Part shown: positions 23,191 through 34,397 of the stretch, one piece after another
Layout: every line of letters starts with the position of its first letter
How positions within the stretch are numbered: the stretch's first letter is position 1
NCBI GenBank assembly: GCA_037074705.1
Contig: CM073593.1
Coordinates: forward strand, 22,262,001 to 22,326,000
Reading direction: 5' to 3'
Source: Zhengitettix transpicula
Taxonomy: Eukaryota > Arthropoda > Insecta > Orthoptera > Tetrigidae
Length of the DNA stretch: 64,000 bases
Position numbers and translations under genes: made by a program
Notes under the pieces: generated by a model
Told to the model about the DNA's origin: nothing
Seen by the model: the letters and a program-made list of their open reading frames with translations, nothing else
Database searches by the model: none

Positions 23191-23672
23191 TTTGATAGAC
23201 AAGTTATTCTCTGCTGACTGCAGTGTCCGAAATGTACAATTTAAGACGAGACCGACCAGTAAAAATTAATTTATATTGTTGGGTGCGGTTTACAACGAAA
23301 AAAATTTAACAATATATAAATTAAACATTACAAAAGCATCTGTCATAAATTTTATTCAAACTGCTAGTATCATTTGTTATATTAATAGCTGGTTTACAGA
23401 ATCTAATATATATTATTAGTATATATCATTAATCTCGAAAAGTAGTTCGTTTCCTCATCCAAAATTAATAATTTACACTAATCTAATTAGTGATTTTTTA
23501 AATAAATATGTTTAGACAAAACAAAATAATTTTGAATACTACTATTTATATTTTTTTATGTTTATTTAGCCTAGTTTTTAATGATAGATTAGCCCTCTAA
23601 TGAGGAAATACGATTCGTTACAAATGTACAGTAGATAAATTACATATAAACAGAATTAATTTATAATAGGTT

Positions 23673-23693
23673 ACACACACACACACACACACA
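23673..23693. repeat. (CA)n microsatellite
   Basis: About ten CA units inside the PLE-3 composite. Confidence 0.9.
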
Positions 23694-23935
23694 TTCATAT
23701 CTGTTCACATTTGTCTAGTCACCACAATCATACACTCAATCTTTAAGAAACACGCACACAACACTTATCACTTCCTAGTAATCATCGCCTGCCGCTAGGA
23801 ACGGAGGGAAGTCGTCATGGATATTTACTAAACAGAAAGCAGAGGCAGAAAAACAGAACCAAAAGGGGAAAACTGGACAAACTATTTACATATTTATAGC
23901 ATATTCGGCAATTTTGTAGGCAAGGCAGTTCAACG

Positions 23936-24248
23936 AATGAGAGACCGATTCAAAAATTCGTGTACGGAGTAATAAGTTCCATTTACAAGAAAAGTTTTAC
24001 ACTCCTTGACGAATGAGTTGTAGTTGTTGTTCTTTACATGTTCAGGAAGGCTGTTAAATAGTGGCATACCGGAATAATGAACGCTAGACTCGTCAGACCA
24101 GAGAACTGAACGGTTTCTTGTGTCGTAGCCATGATTGTCCCCGTTACTTGAAAAAATGTTCATGTTGCTTTTAACAAATTTTAGTACTTCTAATATGTAA
24201 GCGCTAGGTAGAGTCAGAATATGAAGTCTTTTGAACAGCGGCCTGCAG
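23936..24248 (-). pseudogene. LINE (Jockey/CR1-like) C-terminal fragment
   Basis: The minus-strand frame reads CRPLFKRLHILTLPSAYILE, then FVKSNMNIF, GYDTRNRS, SSVHYSGMPLFNSLPEHVKN and FLVNGTYYSVHEFL. This is the conserved region after the reverse transcriptase in Jockey/CR1-like non-LTR retrotransposon proteins (C-R-x-L-F...LTLPslYi.E.l.fvk...Y.TRn.......G.klyN.LP..ik). The polymerase itself is absent. The frame stays open for about 105 codons and is joined upstream, in frame, to a PLE fragment, so it is a chimeric relic and not a native gene. Confidence 0.7.
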
Positions 24249-24249
24249 C

Positions 24250-24600
24250 TTTCTCTAGCATCTGATCCTGATGAGGGTTTGGTTTGGCCTATATAAGTGG
24301 ATTGATAATCCAAACAATTAATTTTATAAATTATATTATGCTTATCTAAATTTTAAATTGTGTCCTTAATTTTTTTACTATGTTTAAGTAGTAATGATCC
24401 TTAAAAATAATTTTGATACCATGCATTTCTAACTGTATAAATAATTTGTGTTGAAAGCAAGCAATATAAGGTAAAACTATGAAACTACATGTATTGTAGT
24501 CAATTTTAATATGTAAATTGTTACTGTTACATTTGATATTATTGAATATGACTCTAATGACCACGACAGTCACCAATGAATGACTTGTCAATCAGAATTT
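24250..24600 (-). pseudogene. PLE-3 linker and GIY-YIG start
   Basis: Minus strand: SFIVLPYIACFQHKLF, then GIKIIFKDHYYLNIVKKL, then YKINCLDYQSTYIGQTK. This is the PLE linker (LPY......i...f....L...L) leading into the GIY-YIG endonuclease (TYIGQTK). The protein breaks off right after IGQTK, where the LINE fragment begins. The linker and endonuclease parts lie in different frames. Confidence 0.6.
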
Positions 24601-24604
24601 TGTA

Positions 24605-24790
24605 GGTCTAAAAAAATTTATATTGTTTGTTATCTACCAAATGTTTCTTAAAAATGTTATTCTAATAATTGTAATTGCTTTGCTCCTTTTGTAGTTTTAA
24701 ACTTGAACATGATGAGGTCGCAAAATAAGCGACGAAATGTTGTTTAATTTTACATTAATAAATTCCTATGTCTGATTTAAAATTGGCTGA
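24605..24790 (+). repeat. PLE-3 pseudo-LTR, right inverted arm
   Basis: Inverted match of 22990-23190 (see that entry), about 85-90 percent alike by eye. With the left arm it brackets a 1.4-kb interior carrying the decayed PLE and LINE fragments. Confidence 0.7.
24709..24736 (+). ncRNA. hammerhead ribozyme motif, decayed
   Basis: Plus strand: ATGATGAG, stem II GTCGC-AAAATAA-GCGAC, then GAAAT. The stem is perfect and GAAA is intact; the first base of the CUGAUGA box is A instead of C, which should abolish cleavage. Comparison with the other arm suggests the ancestor was CTGATGAG...GAAAC. Confidence 0.6.
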
Positions 24791-24794
24791 TGTT

Positions 24795-25970
24795 TATTTA
24801 TTAGTTTTCTTGATAGTCAGAATATATATTACATATATGATTATTAACAATAATTAACTCAATTTTAAATAACGATGTAAAGTAGGTAGCCATTATTTAC
24901 TAAATTTGTTTATTAGCATATTTTTTTAGATTCATTCAAATGATACAATATTTTAACATGAATTTTTTATAAAATTACATAACCTCGTATTTTTTTATTA
25001 GAATTATAGTTTTACTTATTATTTTAACACTAAAATATTTGAATAATGAAAGACTACCAATAGTTCACGCTAATTATGTACACCACAGTACCAAGATTAT
25101 TATGAAATATAACATTAAAATTAAACTTTAATCTTGTTAATACCTAAAATTTCCAATTTATCCATTCGCTCTAATTATTTAACAGAAGCTTTCGTCGTTT
25201 ATCTTCGACATATTCATCTGCTTTGAGGCTGAAAGCTCACGTTTGAATGAATTTTACCCAGGGTAAAGACAATACTGATGGTGGGAACTAATGATTTTAA
25301 ATTTAATTAATTTTTTGACACTTGCACACTATTTTTCACGACCAGAAATTTAATATTTCTACTGCATGAATAAAAATTAATAAATGAGATATTAAGAGAT
25401 AAGGAATGGCATTTATTATACTGCTTAAATATCTATAAGTTTGCTCTCGATACCTTACGACCTACATTTTCCAGCTACTCCGGATCACATAAACATTTAT
25501 TCCAGGATAAACCGTGGTGATATGGTTGCGTCACCCGGATACCGGGACACTTGATGCAACATCAATATGTGCTGGAATACGAGACACAACTCTCTCCCAA
25601 GATGTGTTAGTCATGTGTTCAACAGAAATTGATCTTTCGTGTCCCTACTTTTGTTTTACCCTCATTGGTTGATTCGGTCACCACTTAACAGTTTGGACCA
25701 CCTTTACAATTGAAGTATAACGGAAAATTTCGTAGCCTTAATATTAGGCCTTGGCCAGGACACCATTTTCATGATCTGAGCCAAAAGTAAAAACCTTCTC
25801 CAACCCCATGTACCGTACGATGCTACCCGTCCATCTCCAGCCATCTGGAAATCATGCGGCAATAGTTTTTTACTTTAAACCCATCAAATCGAAAAATAAA
25901 TGAATACATTTCTAAAAGTATGCGCTATAGCTTCGTAATTCTGTAATGATATTAGGAAGTTTCTTAAAAA
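24795..25970. other. intergenic, no gene recognised
   Basis: AT-rich at first, then a GC-richer patch at about 25440-25860 without a supported frame. No repeat shared in the window was noticed. Confidence 0.5.
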
Positions 25971-25974
25971 TAAT

Positions 25975-26210
25975 AATAATAAGAAAAATAGGTATATGCA
26001 GACAAAAGAAGTGATGATATAAACACCACAAAACGTTTCTGGAAACTCAAAAACTTTTGAGTTTTGTCAATTGCAGTTTTGTCTCTCTAGGATTTTGTGC
26101 TTTTTTAGTTTAATTAGCACCCGAAAAAGGAACAAGGCTTCCAGAAACCTTATGTGGTATTTATATCATCACTTAATTTTTCTGTATTTTGCTATCTTAT
26201 TAATTTGCAT
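25975..26210. repeat. PLE-1 end-to-end palindrome
   Basis: The left arm (GCAGACAAAAG, ATATAAACACCACAAAACG, TTTCTGGAA) matches the complement of the right arm (TTCCAGAAACC, TTATGTGGTATTTATATC, TTTTTCTGTATTTTGC) across a spacer of about 90 bases. The arms are the 3' end sequence of PLE-1 seen at 17785-17860. So two PLE-1 ends face each other. The right arm carries AGCACCCGAAAAAGGAACAA, a decayed form of the PLE-1 CACCTGACGA box. Confidence 0.55.
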
Positions 26211-26293
26211 TTTAAGTTTTTAAAAAAATTAATAGTACTGTATAATCCACTCCTTTTTGTGCAACCGATAGAGACCGATAACCCTTATGAAAA

Positions 26294-26816
26294 TTATTAT
26301 TATTATTATTATTAGGATAACAGGCTACATGAGGGTAAACCTCATGGTGGCAACTCCCCTTTACTAGCATAGGAAGGGATTTGAAAGGGGGGATGCGGAA
26401 GGGTAGAGAATGGTAGCCAAGGGTTAACTAGGGCCCCCGATCTATGGTTTAATGATCCTACCCGGCAATTCGCCTTAAAGTGAAGCAGGGAAAACCCCAG
26501 AAAAACCTGCATCAGGTAGGTCGGGCATTTGGTACTTGTCCCACGCCCTTCCGATGGCGGGAGATGGGTTAGCTGTGGGGTTGCAGATTTCCCCTCGCCG
26601 TGCCTTGAGGCTATTCCAATAGGAATAGCGGACAACTCTTACCGTATGCCCAAGGTCTGCGACTCCGGAACGTACACATCCCAAAACAAGCCGAGGTGCC
26701 TCGGAATGTGGGAACCTTAGTTAAAAAAACCAGAGAGTTGTGAAGGCATCCCCAAAGGTAACTTCCGCCAGAGCTCTCTGGGAAGGTTCACCTGCGAGAG
26801 AATTCTCTCTCAGGCT
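26294..26816 (-). mobile_element. element D retroposon, copy 2, with (TTA)n tail
   Basis: A nearly full minus-strand copy. The head is at 26790-26816 with the palindrome CCTGCGAGAG-aatt-CTCTCTCAGG. The tail is the TAA repeat at 26294-26313. The interior matches 3791-4325 and the complement of 12353-12892 (for example GGGTAGGATC and AAACCTGCATCAGGTAGG). Frames at 26342-26635 and 26475-26684 also occur in other copies, but they resemble no known protein. Confidence 0.65.
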
Positions 26817-28435
26817 TCCTTATATCATTTTTATTTCTATTATTAAAGGAATGTATATCAAAATTGGTATGAAATTTTTCATAGTTATTTATTACCTAAA
26901 ACGCCAATGAGTAAATAAATTGAACAGAGAGTGTAAGTTATTTAATTTCTTGAATTGCATTAAATCCTAGGATATACTTGACTCATTATCCTAATCACAC
27001 GCTTCTGGTATAGAAAGACTTCATCTTTATCTGTGGAATCAAGCCTACTTTTAATTTCATATGACATAAAGGAATGTAAATACGCCATATACTAGCTACA
27101 TAGTTTTCATATGACTGCAATGAAGACTGCATAAGCTGAGCTTGTCTGTTAATATATTAATAACGGAGGTATAGCCTAGTTGGTGAGCGATCTAGCTGAA
27201 CTTTGCTTTACAACTAATGTGGACTGTTGCACTGGGTAAAATAAATTATAACATTATACTACAAGTTCTTATTTAAAGTAATTTATGGTAGAATAATTTA
27301 TATAAAATAGAAATGGGACCATCTGATGTTATTATTGAATTACGTAAAAAATTATGTATCGTAAAGCAATTAATTATTAATTAATTAATTAATTATTAAA
27401 AACTGTGAATTTTTGTGCGAATAACTTGAATATATTTTTTAAAATAATAATCTGTTAAAAAATAATACTATGGTATGTCAGAAAATAAATTGGTTTTCTG
27501 TACGGTTCAGAAGCCGATATATGGCATCATTATCTTCCCATGTGACAGGTTACAGCGATATCATCTCAGTTCGCACTTCGCTGTTGGGTGGGAACTGAGG
27601 TGAGTGCCCATCCTTTATCCGAGAATGAAAACATTTTTCACGGTTCTTAACGGTAGGAATAACTTTTAGCACAAAGTAATATTCACTGTGTTCCATTGTG
27701 CCAGTATGATGTTCTTTGATTTAATACCGTTTGTTACGTCTTGGTTCTACTTACTGATAACATTTCCCGTAAAAAAATCTGAATTTTGATTTAAAACTTC
27801 TTCAAATCGTTGATGACAATTTAAAATAACCTCTAAGCTACTCAGAAAGACCATTCAATCGTTTCTTTGTGGATGAAAAAATAATGATAGTGCCATGAGT
27901 ACATCCGATTCTTTGAAACTTCATGCTGTACCTCGCGAATCATTGTTGCAAATTCTCCTCTGTTGTCATCGTGACAGGTAATTATGGAAAATTTAAGTGA
28001 AGCCATGGCTGTTAATTAATTTTGGCGTCTTCGTAAGCCACAGGGTACATTACCTGCTTGAGCAGAAGTCATCAGACAGTGGTGTGTTTCCCAGGAGCCC
28101 TTTAATGGAGCAGGATATTGGCTTCCCACCAAAGTGCAGAACCTCAAGAAATCTTACTACAATAATCTGTATATCTCAGATCCTACCTCGGAGGATCGAT
28201 CTAGTGACAGTAAATTGGCGGGATTATTATATAACGGAGTAACAAAAAATTGTTACGAGTTTCAAATCAAACCTTGACTCATTCTTATACTGTGAATATC
28301 GTTCACTGCTGAATAAAGTGCATATCTGAAAAAGTAAGAATGAAATTTATACGTGGAAAAGTCAGTCTATATATTTTATTTTTCATATCAACAAAAGATA
28401 ACTTTAAAGCAGCAACGACCAGCATCTTAAGTGGA
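26817..28435. other. intergenic, no gene recognised
   Basis: Mostly AT-rich, with a (TTAA)n-like tract near 27370-27400. A tRNA-like A-box segment at 27165-27200 is listed separately. The 81-codon frame at 27997-28242 shows no family features. Confidence 0.5.
27165..27200 (+). repeat. tRNA-like A-box segment
   Basis: GGAGGTATAGCCTAGTTGG then TGAGCGATCTAGCTG. TAGCCTAGTTGG fits the polymerase III A box. An almost identical segment sits inside LTR-B at 62915-62950. No B box (GGTTCGANTCC) follows within 100 bases, so a tRNA gene is ruled out. It could be a SINE head or a shared LTR fragment. Confidence 0.35.
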
Positions 28436-28439
28436 CCAA

Positions 28440-28620
28440 ACATTACTTTTTCCAGATAATGTTCACAGAATTAACTTTTGCGAGTCCCAAAAAGTGTGAT
28501 CTTGGAGCGAATTGACGCTTGAAATTCTTCGTCATCTGTTGGTTGTTCTGTGGTTCGATGGATTCAAGTTTCATCTCCAATTATGATTCGTTACAGATCA
28601 CATAAAAAATGTGGCTCATT
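28440..28620 (-). pseudogene. mariner transposase relic
   Basis: Minus strand: IIGDET, stop, IH at 28565-28587, then about 75 bases later, in another frame, FWDSQKLIL. In mariner-type DDE/D transposases the first catalytic Asp lies in (V/I)(T/I)GDETW and the second in FWD, normally about 90 residues apart. Here they are much closer, so the middle is deleted. Stops and a frameshift confirm that it is dead. The superfamily assignment rests on these two short motifs. Confidence 0.5.
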
Positions 28621-28908
28621 CATCGTGTAGAGATTGTAACATTAAGTCTTCATACTTCTTCGCTTCATGGTGATTTTCTTACGCCACTTGACACGTGCTG
28701 CCATCCAACGTCTCTCTTTAAGAAAGCTCGACATTTCTGTCAATTTGTTGATAAGTGAAACTAAACCATTTATAATTAATTTTACTGCTTAGAATTTTGA
28801 GGAATATTTTAGCTACTATATTTTTATAATCGAAACGGATTCGTAAGGTAGCTGTTCAAAGACAGAAATAACGACAGGACGTTGGTTTCCTAATTCTTCT
28901 TACTACAT

Positions 28909-29957
28909 GGGGTCTGGTAAAAAATCCCGACAAAAACTTTCCCGAAACACGTTTCCCCGACAATAATATCCAGATTGACGTTTTCCCGACAGTTAATTTT
29001 GCCTAACGGTGCGTATTTTCGAAAAAAGCAAAATATTAATATTGTAGAACACTTAATATATTAGTTATCTTATAAATGGCTGTTATTGCAAATTAAGTTA
29101 CTCATTAATCCGTGGAACAGTTTCAACCAAACTTGGTACATGTATCATTTAAGATCCAGGAACAACCCCTATGGATTTATGACAACTCTAACACATATGG
29201 GTGGGGATTGAAGGGGGTGGCATTTTCAAAAGGTGATTCGTGTCAAATACCATAACACCGGATTCGAGCAATATATTATTACCCCCTACTAACCCCGCCT
29301 CTAGGGGCGAAACTTTTACTTAACCCTGCTGAAATGCCGAAACTAAACTCAGCGGCTAACATTACAACGGATTAGATACCTTTATCGGACGTTATCACAG
29401 TATTTTTAATACTCAATTTCACCCCACCCCTAGATATGTCTTTTTGCCGTTAGGGGATAAAAACATCCGGAATGACATTATGAATCTGAACGATCCCGTG
29501 AACTATTTATTCGCCACCAATATATGCCGTTATCGCGTATTTTTACAGTGCCCCCCTTCCCCCTTCCCCCTTCCCCCCTCCTCCCTCATTCCCTAACCCA
29601 TAGGTCCTAGAGTTATCTTAAATCCGTGAGGGTTGTTCCTTGATCTTAAGTGATACGTGTACAAAGTTTGGTTGAAATTGTTCCACGCATTAATGAGTAA
29701 CTTAATTTAAATAATAATCATGTATAATAACATAAGTGTTCTATAATATTAATATTTTGTTTTATTTCGTAAATGCGCACCTTTCGGGGAAATGACCTCT
29801 CAGGAAAATGACTTGTCGGGAAAACGTCAATCATGATAAAGTTCTGTCAGGCAAACTTTAATCGCGATTATGCACTGTCGGGCAAACGTCAATCAGTGTA
29901 TTGTTGCCGGGAAATCGTGCTTTGGGGAAGTGTGTGTCGGGAAAACGTCCGGATCCC
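28909..29957. mobile_element. foldback element with ~330-bp inverted arms
   Basis: The left arm (about 28909-29190) and right arm (about 29605-29957) are inverted copies. Shared blocks include AAATTAAGTTACTCATTAAT, TTTCAACCAAACTT and GGAACAACCC with GGATTTA. The outer parts carry several spaced copies of a GTCGGGAAAACGTC-type motif (29815-29950; complement at 28930-29000). The extreme ends are GGGGTCTGG and CCGGATCCC. The ~400-bp centre has a (CCCCCTT)n tract and no transposase. The layout resembles Foldback-type or large MITE elements. The flanks share only AT, so the target duplication length and superfamily are open. Confidence 0.65.
29551..29582. repeat. (CCCCCTT)n simple repeat
   Basis: About four C-rich heptamer units in the centre of the foldback element. 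Confidence 0.8.
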
Positions 29958-32620
29958 ATACCATTTTACTGCCTACTGTCTTGCTATATCTTTGTCTCGT
30001 TTAAAATCCGAAAAGCTGGTTTCCTATTTCTTCTTTCAATATTTTTATCTCTGGTTTATTTGATCTACGTAGCCAAATATTCTCTCTCGCTAAGAATTTC
30101 CATTAAACTTCCGTTTATTCTTAAACTTCCTTACCTCAAACTAATCTAGGCATTTGAAAACCAGATTATAATATCTAGTAATAGGGGAACAGTTAATAGA
30201 CACGTTATGGTTCTCCGAATAGCACAAAAGAGTTATTTTACGTTATATTTCTAATTTTTATCTGTGTGATTATCCCTCGGGCAGACCCTTTAATAATTTT
30301 TGAAGACCTGTTGTCTCGAATTTATATTCTCTAAATGACATACTGTATATCTCGTAATATATGCGGACAATATGTGCAATAAACGAACTATAGGTAAGAA
30401 AGAAGCTGCAAAAATATGTGTTACAGGAACTCGGATAATTTTAATTATTTTTATATTAGAAATATTGATTTGGGAGAGGAAATCATAGTTAGCAGAAAGA
30501 ATAATGTAAAGACAATAACTGTGGGTCTGTACATTTATGGCTATTTCAAATTAAAATCTTTCATATATACGTAATTAATTTAAAAAATAGCCTAATGAAT
30601 ATGTAATAGTAAAAATTAAGAATTTGGGGTTGCTTTTTTTTAAGGATTAATACGTAAAGATCGAAATCAAATATTTACAATTCGCATATTACCTTGCGCA
30701 GAATAAATTACACAAATCCGCATAACAATTCCAGCGAGAATATTGCAGATAGAAGGCATCGTAGTTCCCACTCAAGTTCTAATCAATTTAAGCCAACTAC
30801 ATATAACTCAGCTCTAACTGTAATGTGTGCTTGGGTTAAAGTGAGATAGACCGCACGCGCTACCCTAGTTGAATGCCGTTCCACATTATTGTACTCAAAG
30901 TAGTTTATTGCCTCGAATGTGCAGCGAATTGGAAGGTTGAATATGTGTGTAGAAATTTCAGCAGATGCCATTTGAAATTAGTAATACAAGTAGAAACTAA
31001 ACATCGTGGTCTGGCGAAATGGTTTGAAGTGCATAACAACTGAAACCTGTGGCAAAGTTAAAGCAACTGCTCTGGAACAGCGCTACGATCGCGTTTTGGC
31101 TAAAATTAAACACAGAGTCTGATATAGATTGATACTGTGTAATATTTTTCTGAAATATAATAGTATGGAATTTATAGTTGAAAACGATGGTAGATAATCT
31201 GGAAATTATACATCAATGCATCTATATTTACAATGCTAATATATAAAAATATTTTTCTTCTGTAAAAAAACTTATATTCTGTTTGTTAAAAATACCACGT
31301 TGTCCTTATCCTCTTCTTTATTAAAAACACTCATTAATTTTACATGAATATTGCATTAGGTGGTTTCGATTACTGCCATTTTCAACTGAAAACCTACAAT
31401 TACATTTCACACCACTGTAGCACATTTCAAAAAATTGTTTAAAAGTTTTGTTTTTTAAAAGATGAAATGAATGTCAGATAGTTTTTTTATCTTATTTTCA
31501 GGGAATCCCATTGTAATTGTCAATAAAGCTAAATAAAAAAAACAGGATAAGGATATCGTAACAAATTTTATTGGAATCTGTTTATTAAAATAAACAGTGC
31601 TATGGACAGAGATAAATTTCGTTTGAAGGGTTTTAAATAAACAGAGTTTGTATCAGAATAAATATTGAATAATAAAGGCCAAGTTTAAAATAATTCGACC
31701 ATGAGATTAAATGGCAATTCATTAACTGATATATTTCAGATGGATTTGATGGTTCATCCAGGTTATACATTTACTGTTGTATAACATTAGAACTTAAGAA
31801 AAAAAATATATAAATTACAAAAAAAATTTGGAATATAATAAATAAATAAACCGACCAACGCGACAGAAACAATTTGTTCAAATAAAAAGATTAAGAATAA
31901 GAAACGTTTAGTTTCTTTTGAGGTGACTCCACTAACATTAATGAAATATTAAGTATAAGTAAATTATATTTCTGTGGAACGTAAAAACAATTTCTATTTA
32001 TTTTTTGAAGCACACAGGAATTTGAAGATGGTTATTTAATTAATATTGTGATTGAAGGACAAAATTGTCTGGGCAAGCTTTTAACGGCCGCGAACATGTT
32101 GCTAGAGAGGACAAATACTGCCTGCTAATGCAGTTTGGCAGAATTTGTGTGTAGAACGAACTCCGACAGAATTGTTTAAAGGCTGTTCAGTTCATTTTTA
32201 ATTATAAACCAACCAAAGGGGTGGCCGGGCCCAGCATAGTTCAGACAAGCAAGCTGGCTTTGGCGACGAATTGTGTGCGTGCAGACGTTTTTATTTATCC
32301 AATTGGTGTCAGATAAATATAACCATATAATATAATTTTGGGGTAAAATGTTATGGCACCTCATTTAAACCTGAATTCAAAATAATTTCCTCCCACCCTT
32401 GACTAGGGTAGAATAGTAAAAGTAAATTATTTCTAGTCATCGCGTTAAGGAAAACGGAAGCAAAGGAAAAAACAACGGCCAACATATACTATAAAGGCCA
32501 AAAGTGTCATATAAATAACACAGCGACCAAAATTGCCGCCAGAGGCGCAAGCTTCGTCTCCGCAATCACGCCCGATCTAAAACGATACTAATACATTCCG
32601 AAAACTATTAAATAAATAAG
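29958..32620. other. intergenic, no gene recognised
   Basis: 2.7 kb of mostly AT-rich sequence. GC is higher at about 30720-31080 and 32040-32320, but no frame with family features was found. The 62-codon frames at 30783 and 32176 look incidental. Confidence 0.5.
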
Positions 32621-32621
32621 A

Positions 32622-33354
32622 GTGTATGTGGGTATGATCCGCATATAAATCTACACCCGTGGAGTAAATTTTTACCAAATTTCATACACTTGTTCTTTGC
32701 GACGAGGTAACAAACACTGTCGGGGTGAGACACGTCTACCGCCACCAGGAGCGGGGTTGGAATTATTCAAACTTGCAAAAACGGCCGATATTTAAGTCTT
32801 ATAAATAATTTTAGAGGTCAAAGAAATTTATAGTGTTTATACCGATGTTATCTGTGTATAATTTCAACCCCTTACGGCATGGGAACCCTTAAGGGGTTAT
32901 GACAACCTGAGCAACGCGCGGGGCTGGGCAGATATTGCGGGGGTTAAAAAACCGTCCGTTTTTTGCGTCGAATAAATATATTTTGGGATCAACGAGGTTC
33001 AACTCTCTACATGATCTCTGTGTATAATTTCAACCCTTTCTGGATTGTGAGAGAGCACCCTTAAGGGTGGGGGTGAAGTGGCATTATACAAAAATAATGC
33101 TAAAACAGTCGAGATGGGAGTCGAATCCGGGGTTATGGTTGTCACTGAGTTTATTATGACATTAAACTTGCCGTTTAACTCCGCTGATATCTGCTTGGAA
33201 TAAATATTTGTCGGGGTCCTTTCGGCATGGGAGGGGAGCACGCTGATGGGTGGAGGTGGAGGGGCGTAACATAAAAAAACCGACAAAGCGAGATTGGAGT
33301 CTAATCGGGGGTTATGGATAATTGACGACCCGATCAACGCCGGGCACCCGGTAG
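32622..33354 (+). mobile_element. Helitron family A, copy 1, 5'-truncated
   Basis: Starts inside the family at AAATCTACACCCGTGGAG, aligned with 37225 in the complete copy. It runs through about two and a half ~280-bp modules, recognisable by GTTATGG...GTCACTGAG and GAGCACCCTTAAGGGTGG. It ends with CGCCGGGCACCCGGTAGT, where CTAG-T has become GTAG-T. The 112-codon minus frame at 32999-33337 is incidental. Confidence 0.7.
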
Positions 33355-34239
33355 TGTAATAAATATCGCGCCATAATCCAATTTAGTAATTAAATGAAAA
33401 GCAGTAGTCTTCGTAGAAAATAATGGATGTAATATGTTCTATTATTAGAAAGGCAGAAGTCATCAATTTCACTGGTCACAATTAAGAATTTTAATTTCAC
33501 GAACACTAGGGAATTCGTACAGCAGCTACACTGAATTTAATTACATTCCAGTAACTCATCGGTGGGTAAATACAATATATTCATATATTTTTATAGACTG
33601 AAATAGGCAAGTTTACGTATAATATTTTATCACAATATTAATAAACCACCTTTGATTATTTCAGTATACATGCCAATGTATTTTTTTCGTACTTTACAGT
33701 ACTTAATATCACAATGGTTGAATACCATGTGTGTAATTCGTGCCACACATAATTGTGATAGTACTGTTTTCTAAAGTTAAATTTTTAATAGAAAGAAATA
33801 AACGACCTATATATTGTAATAATTAGAACTTATTCTGAACATAGTTTATTAATATAGCTATGATTTTAACAGAGAATGACTAAGAAGACGTTAAAAAATA
33901 TTAAGTAACTTAGGACGAGAAATAATTCAATCTGTTCAGATAATGAAGCTGGAAGAAATGGGCGAAATCATAATAGAAGCACAAAAAATAATGGATAGGT
34001 TAAGCCAACGAAGTAGAAGAGAAGATAACAGAGAAGGTAATCACATGAAAACCACATTGAGCTGCTGGAAAATCAACAAACTTTAGCCAGGATTATTTGG
34101 GACGGATTCATTCAGATGAATCTTTTCTTTGGGAAACGAGGAAGGCTGACAAATTGCAGATTCCGAATCGATGATCACATTGTTCTCAAAACGAGAAAAT
34201 AAAATAAAATTCGGTTTCAGAAACTTCAACATGTGTCAG
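33355..34239. other. intergenic, nothing recognised
   Basis: AT-rich sequence between a Helitron and a PLE fragment, without a supported frame. Confidence 0.5.
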
Positions 34240-34397
34240 TCCATACAACAATATCCAGAAGTCGAAAGATCTTATCGACAAACACAAATTACGCAATGTA
34301 CTTTACAAACTTACGTAGGTCAAACAAAAAGAGCTCTTAGAAATAAAATTAAGGAACAAAATTATAACATCAAGTTTTATGGAATATTAGTATATAT
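34240..34397 (+). pseudogene. PLE GIY-YIG endonuclease fragment
   Basis: The plus frame at 34171-34410 contains TYVGQTKRALRNKIKEQN, the GIY-YIG motif of PLEs, with the upstream zinc-knuckle-like Cys region weak or lost. It is cut off by the LTR-A5 insertion at 34398. The rest of the PLE was not recognised beyond the LTR. Confidence 0.55.

Noticed and set aside
23673..23693. Regularly spaced repeats checked as a CRISPR array
   Set aside because: This is a plain (CA)n microsatellite; no direct repeat-spacer pattern occurs anywhere in the window, and the DNA is eukaryotic.
32999..33337. 112-codon minus-strand frame
   Set aside because: It lies within Helitron modules, which are non-coding and give similar chance frames in other copies.
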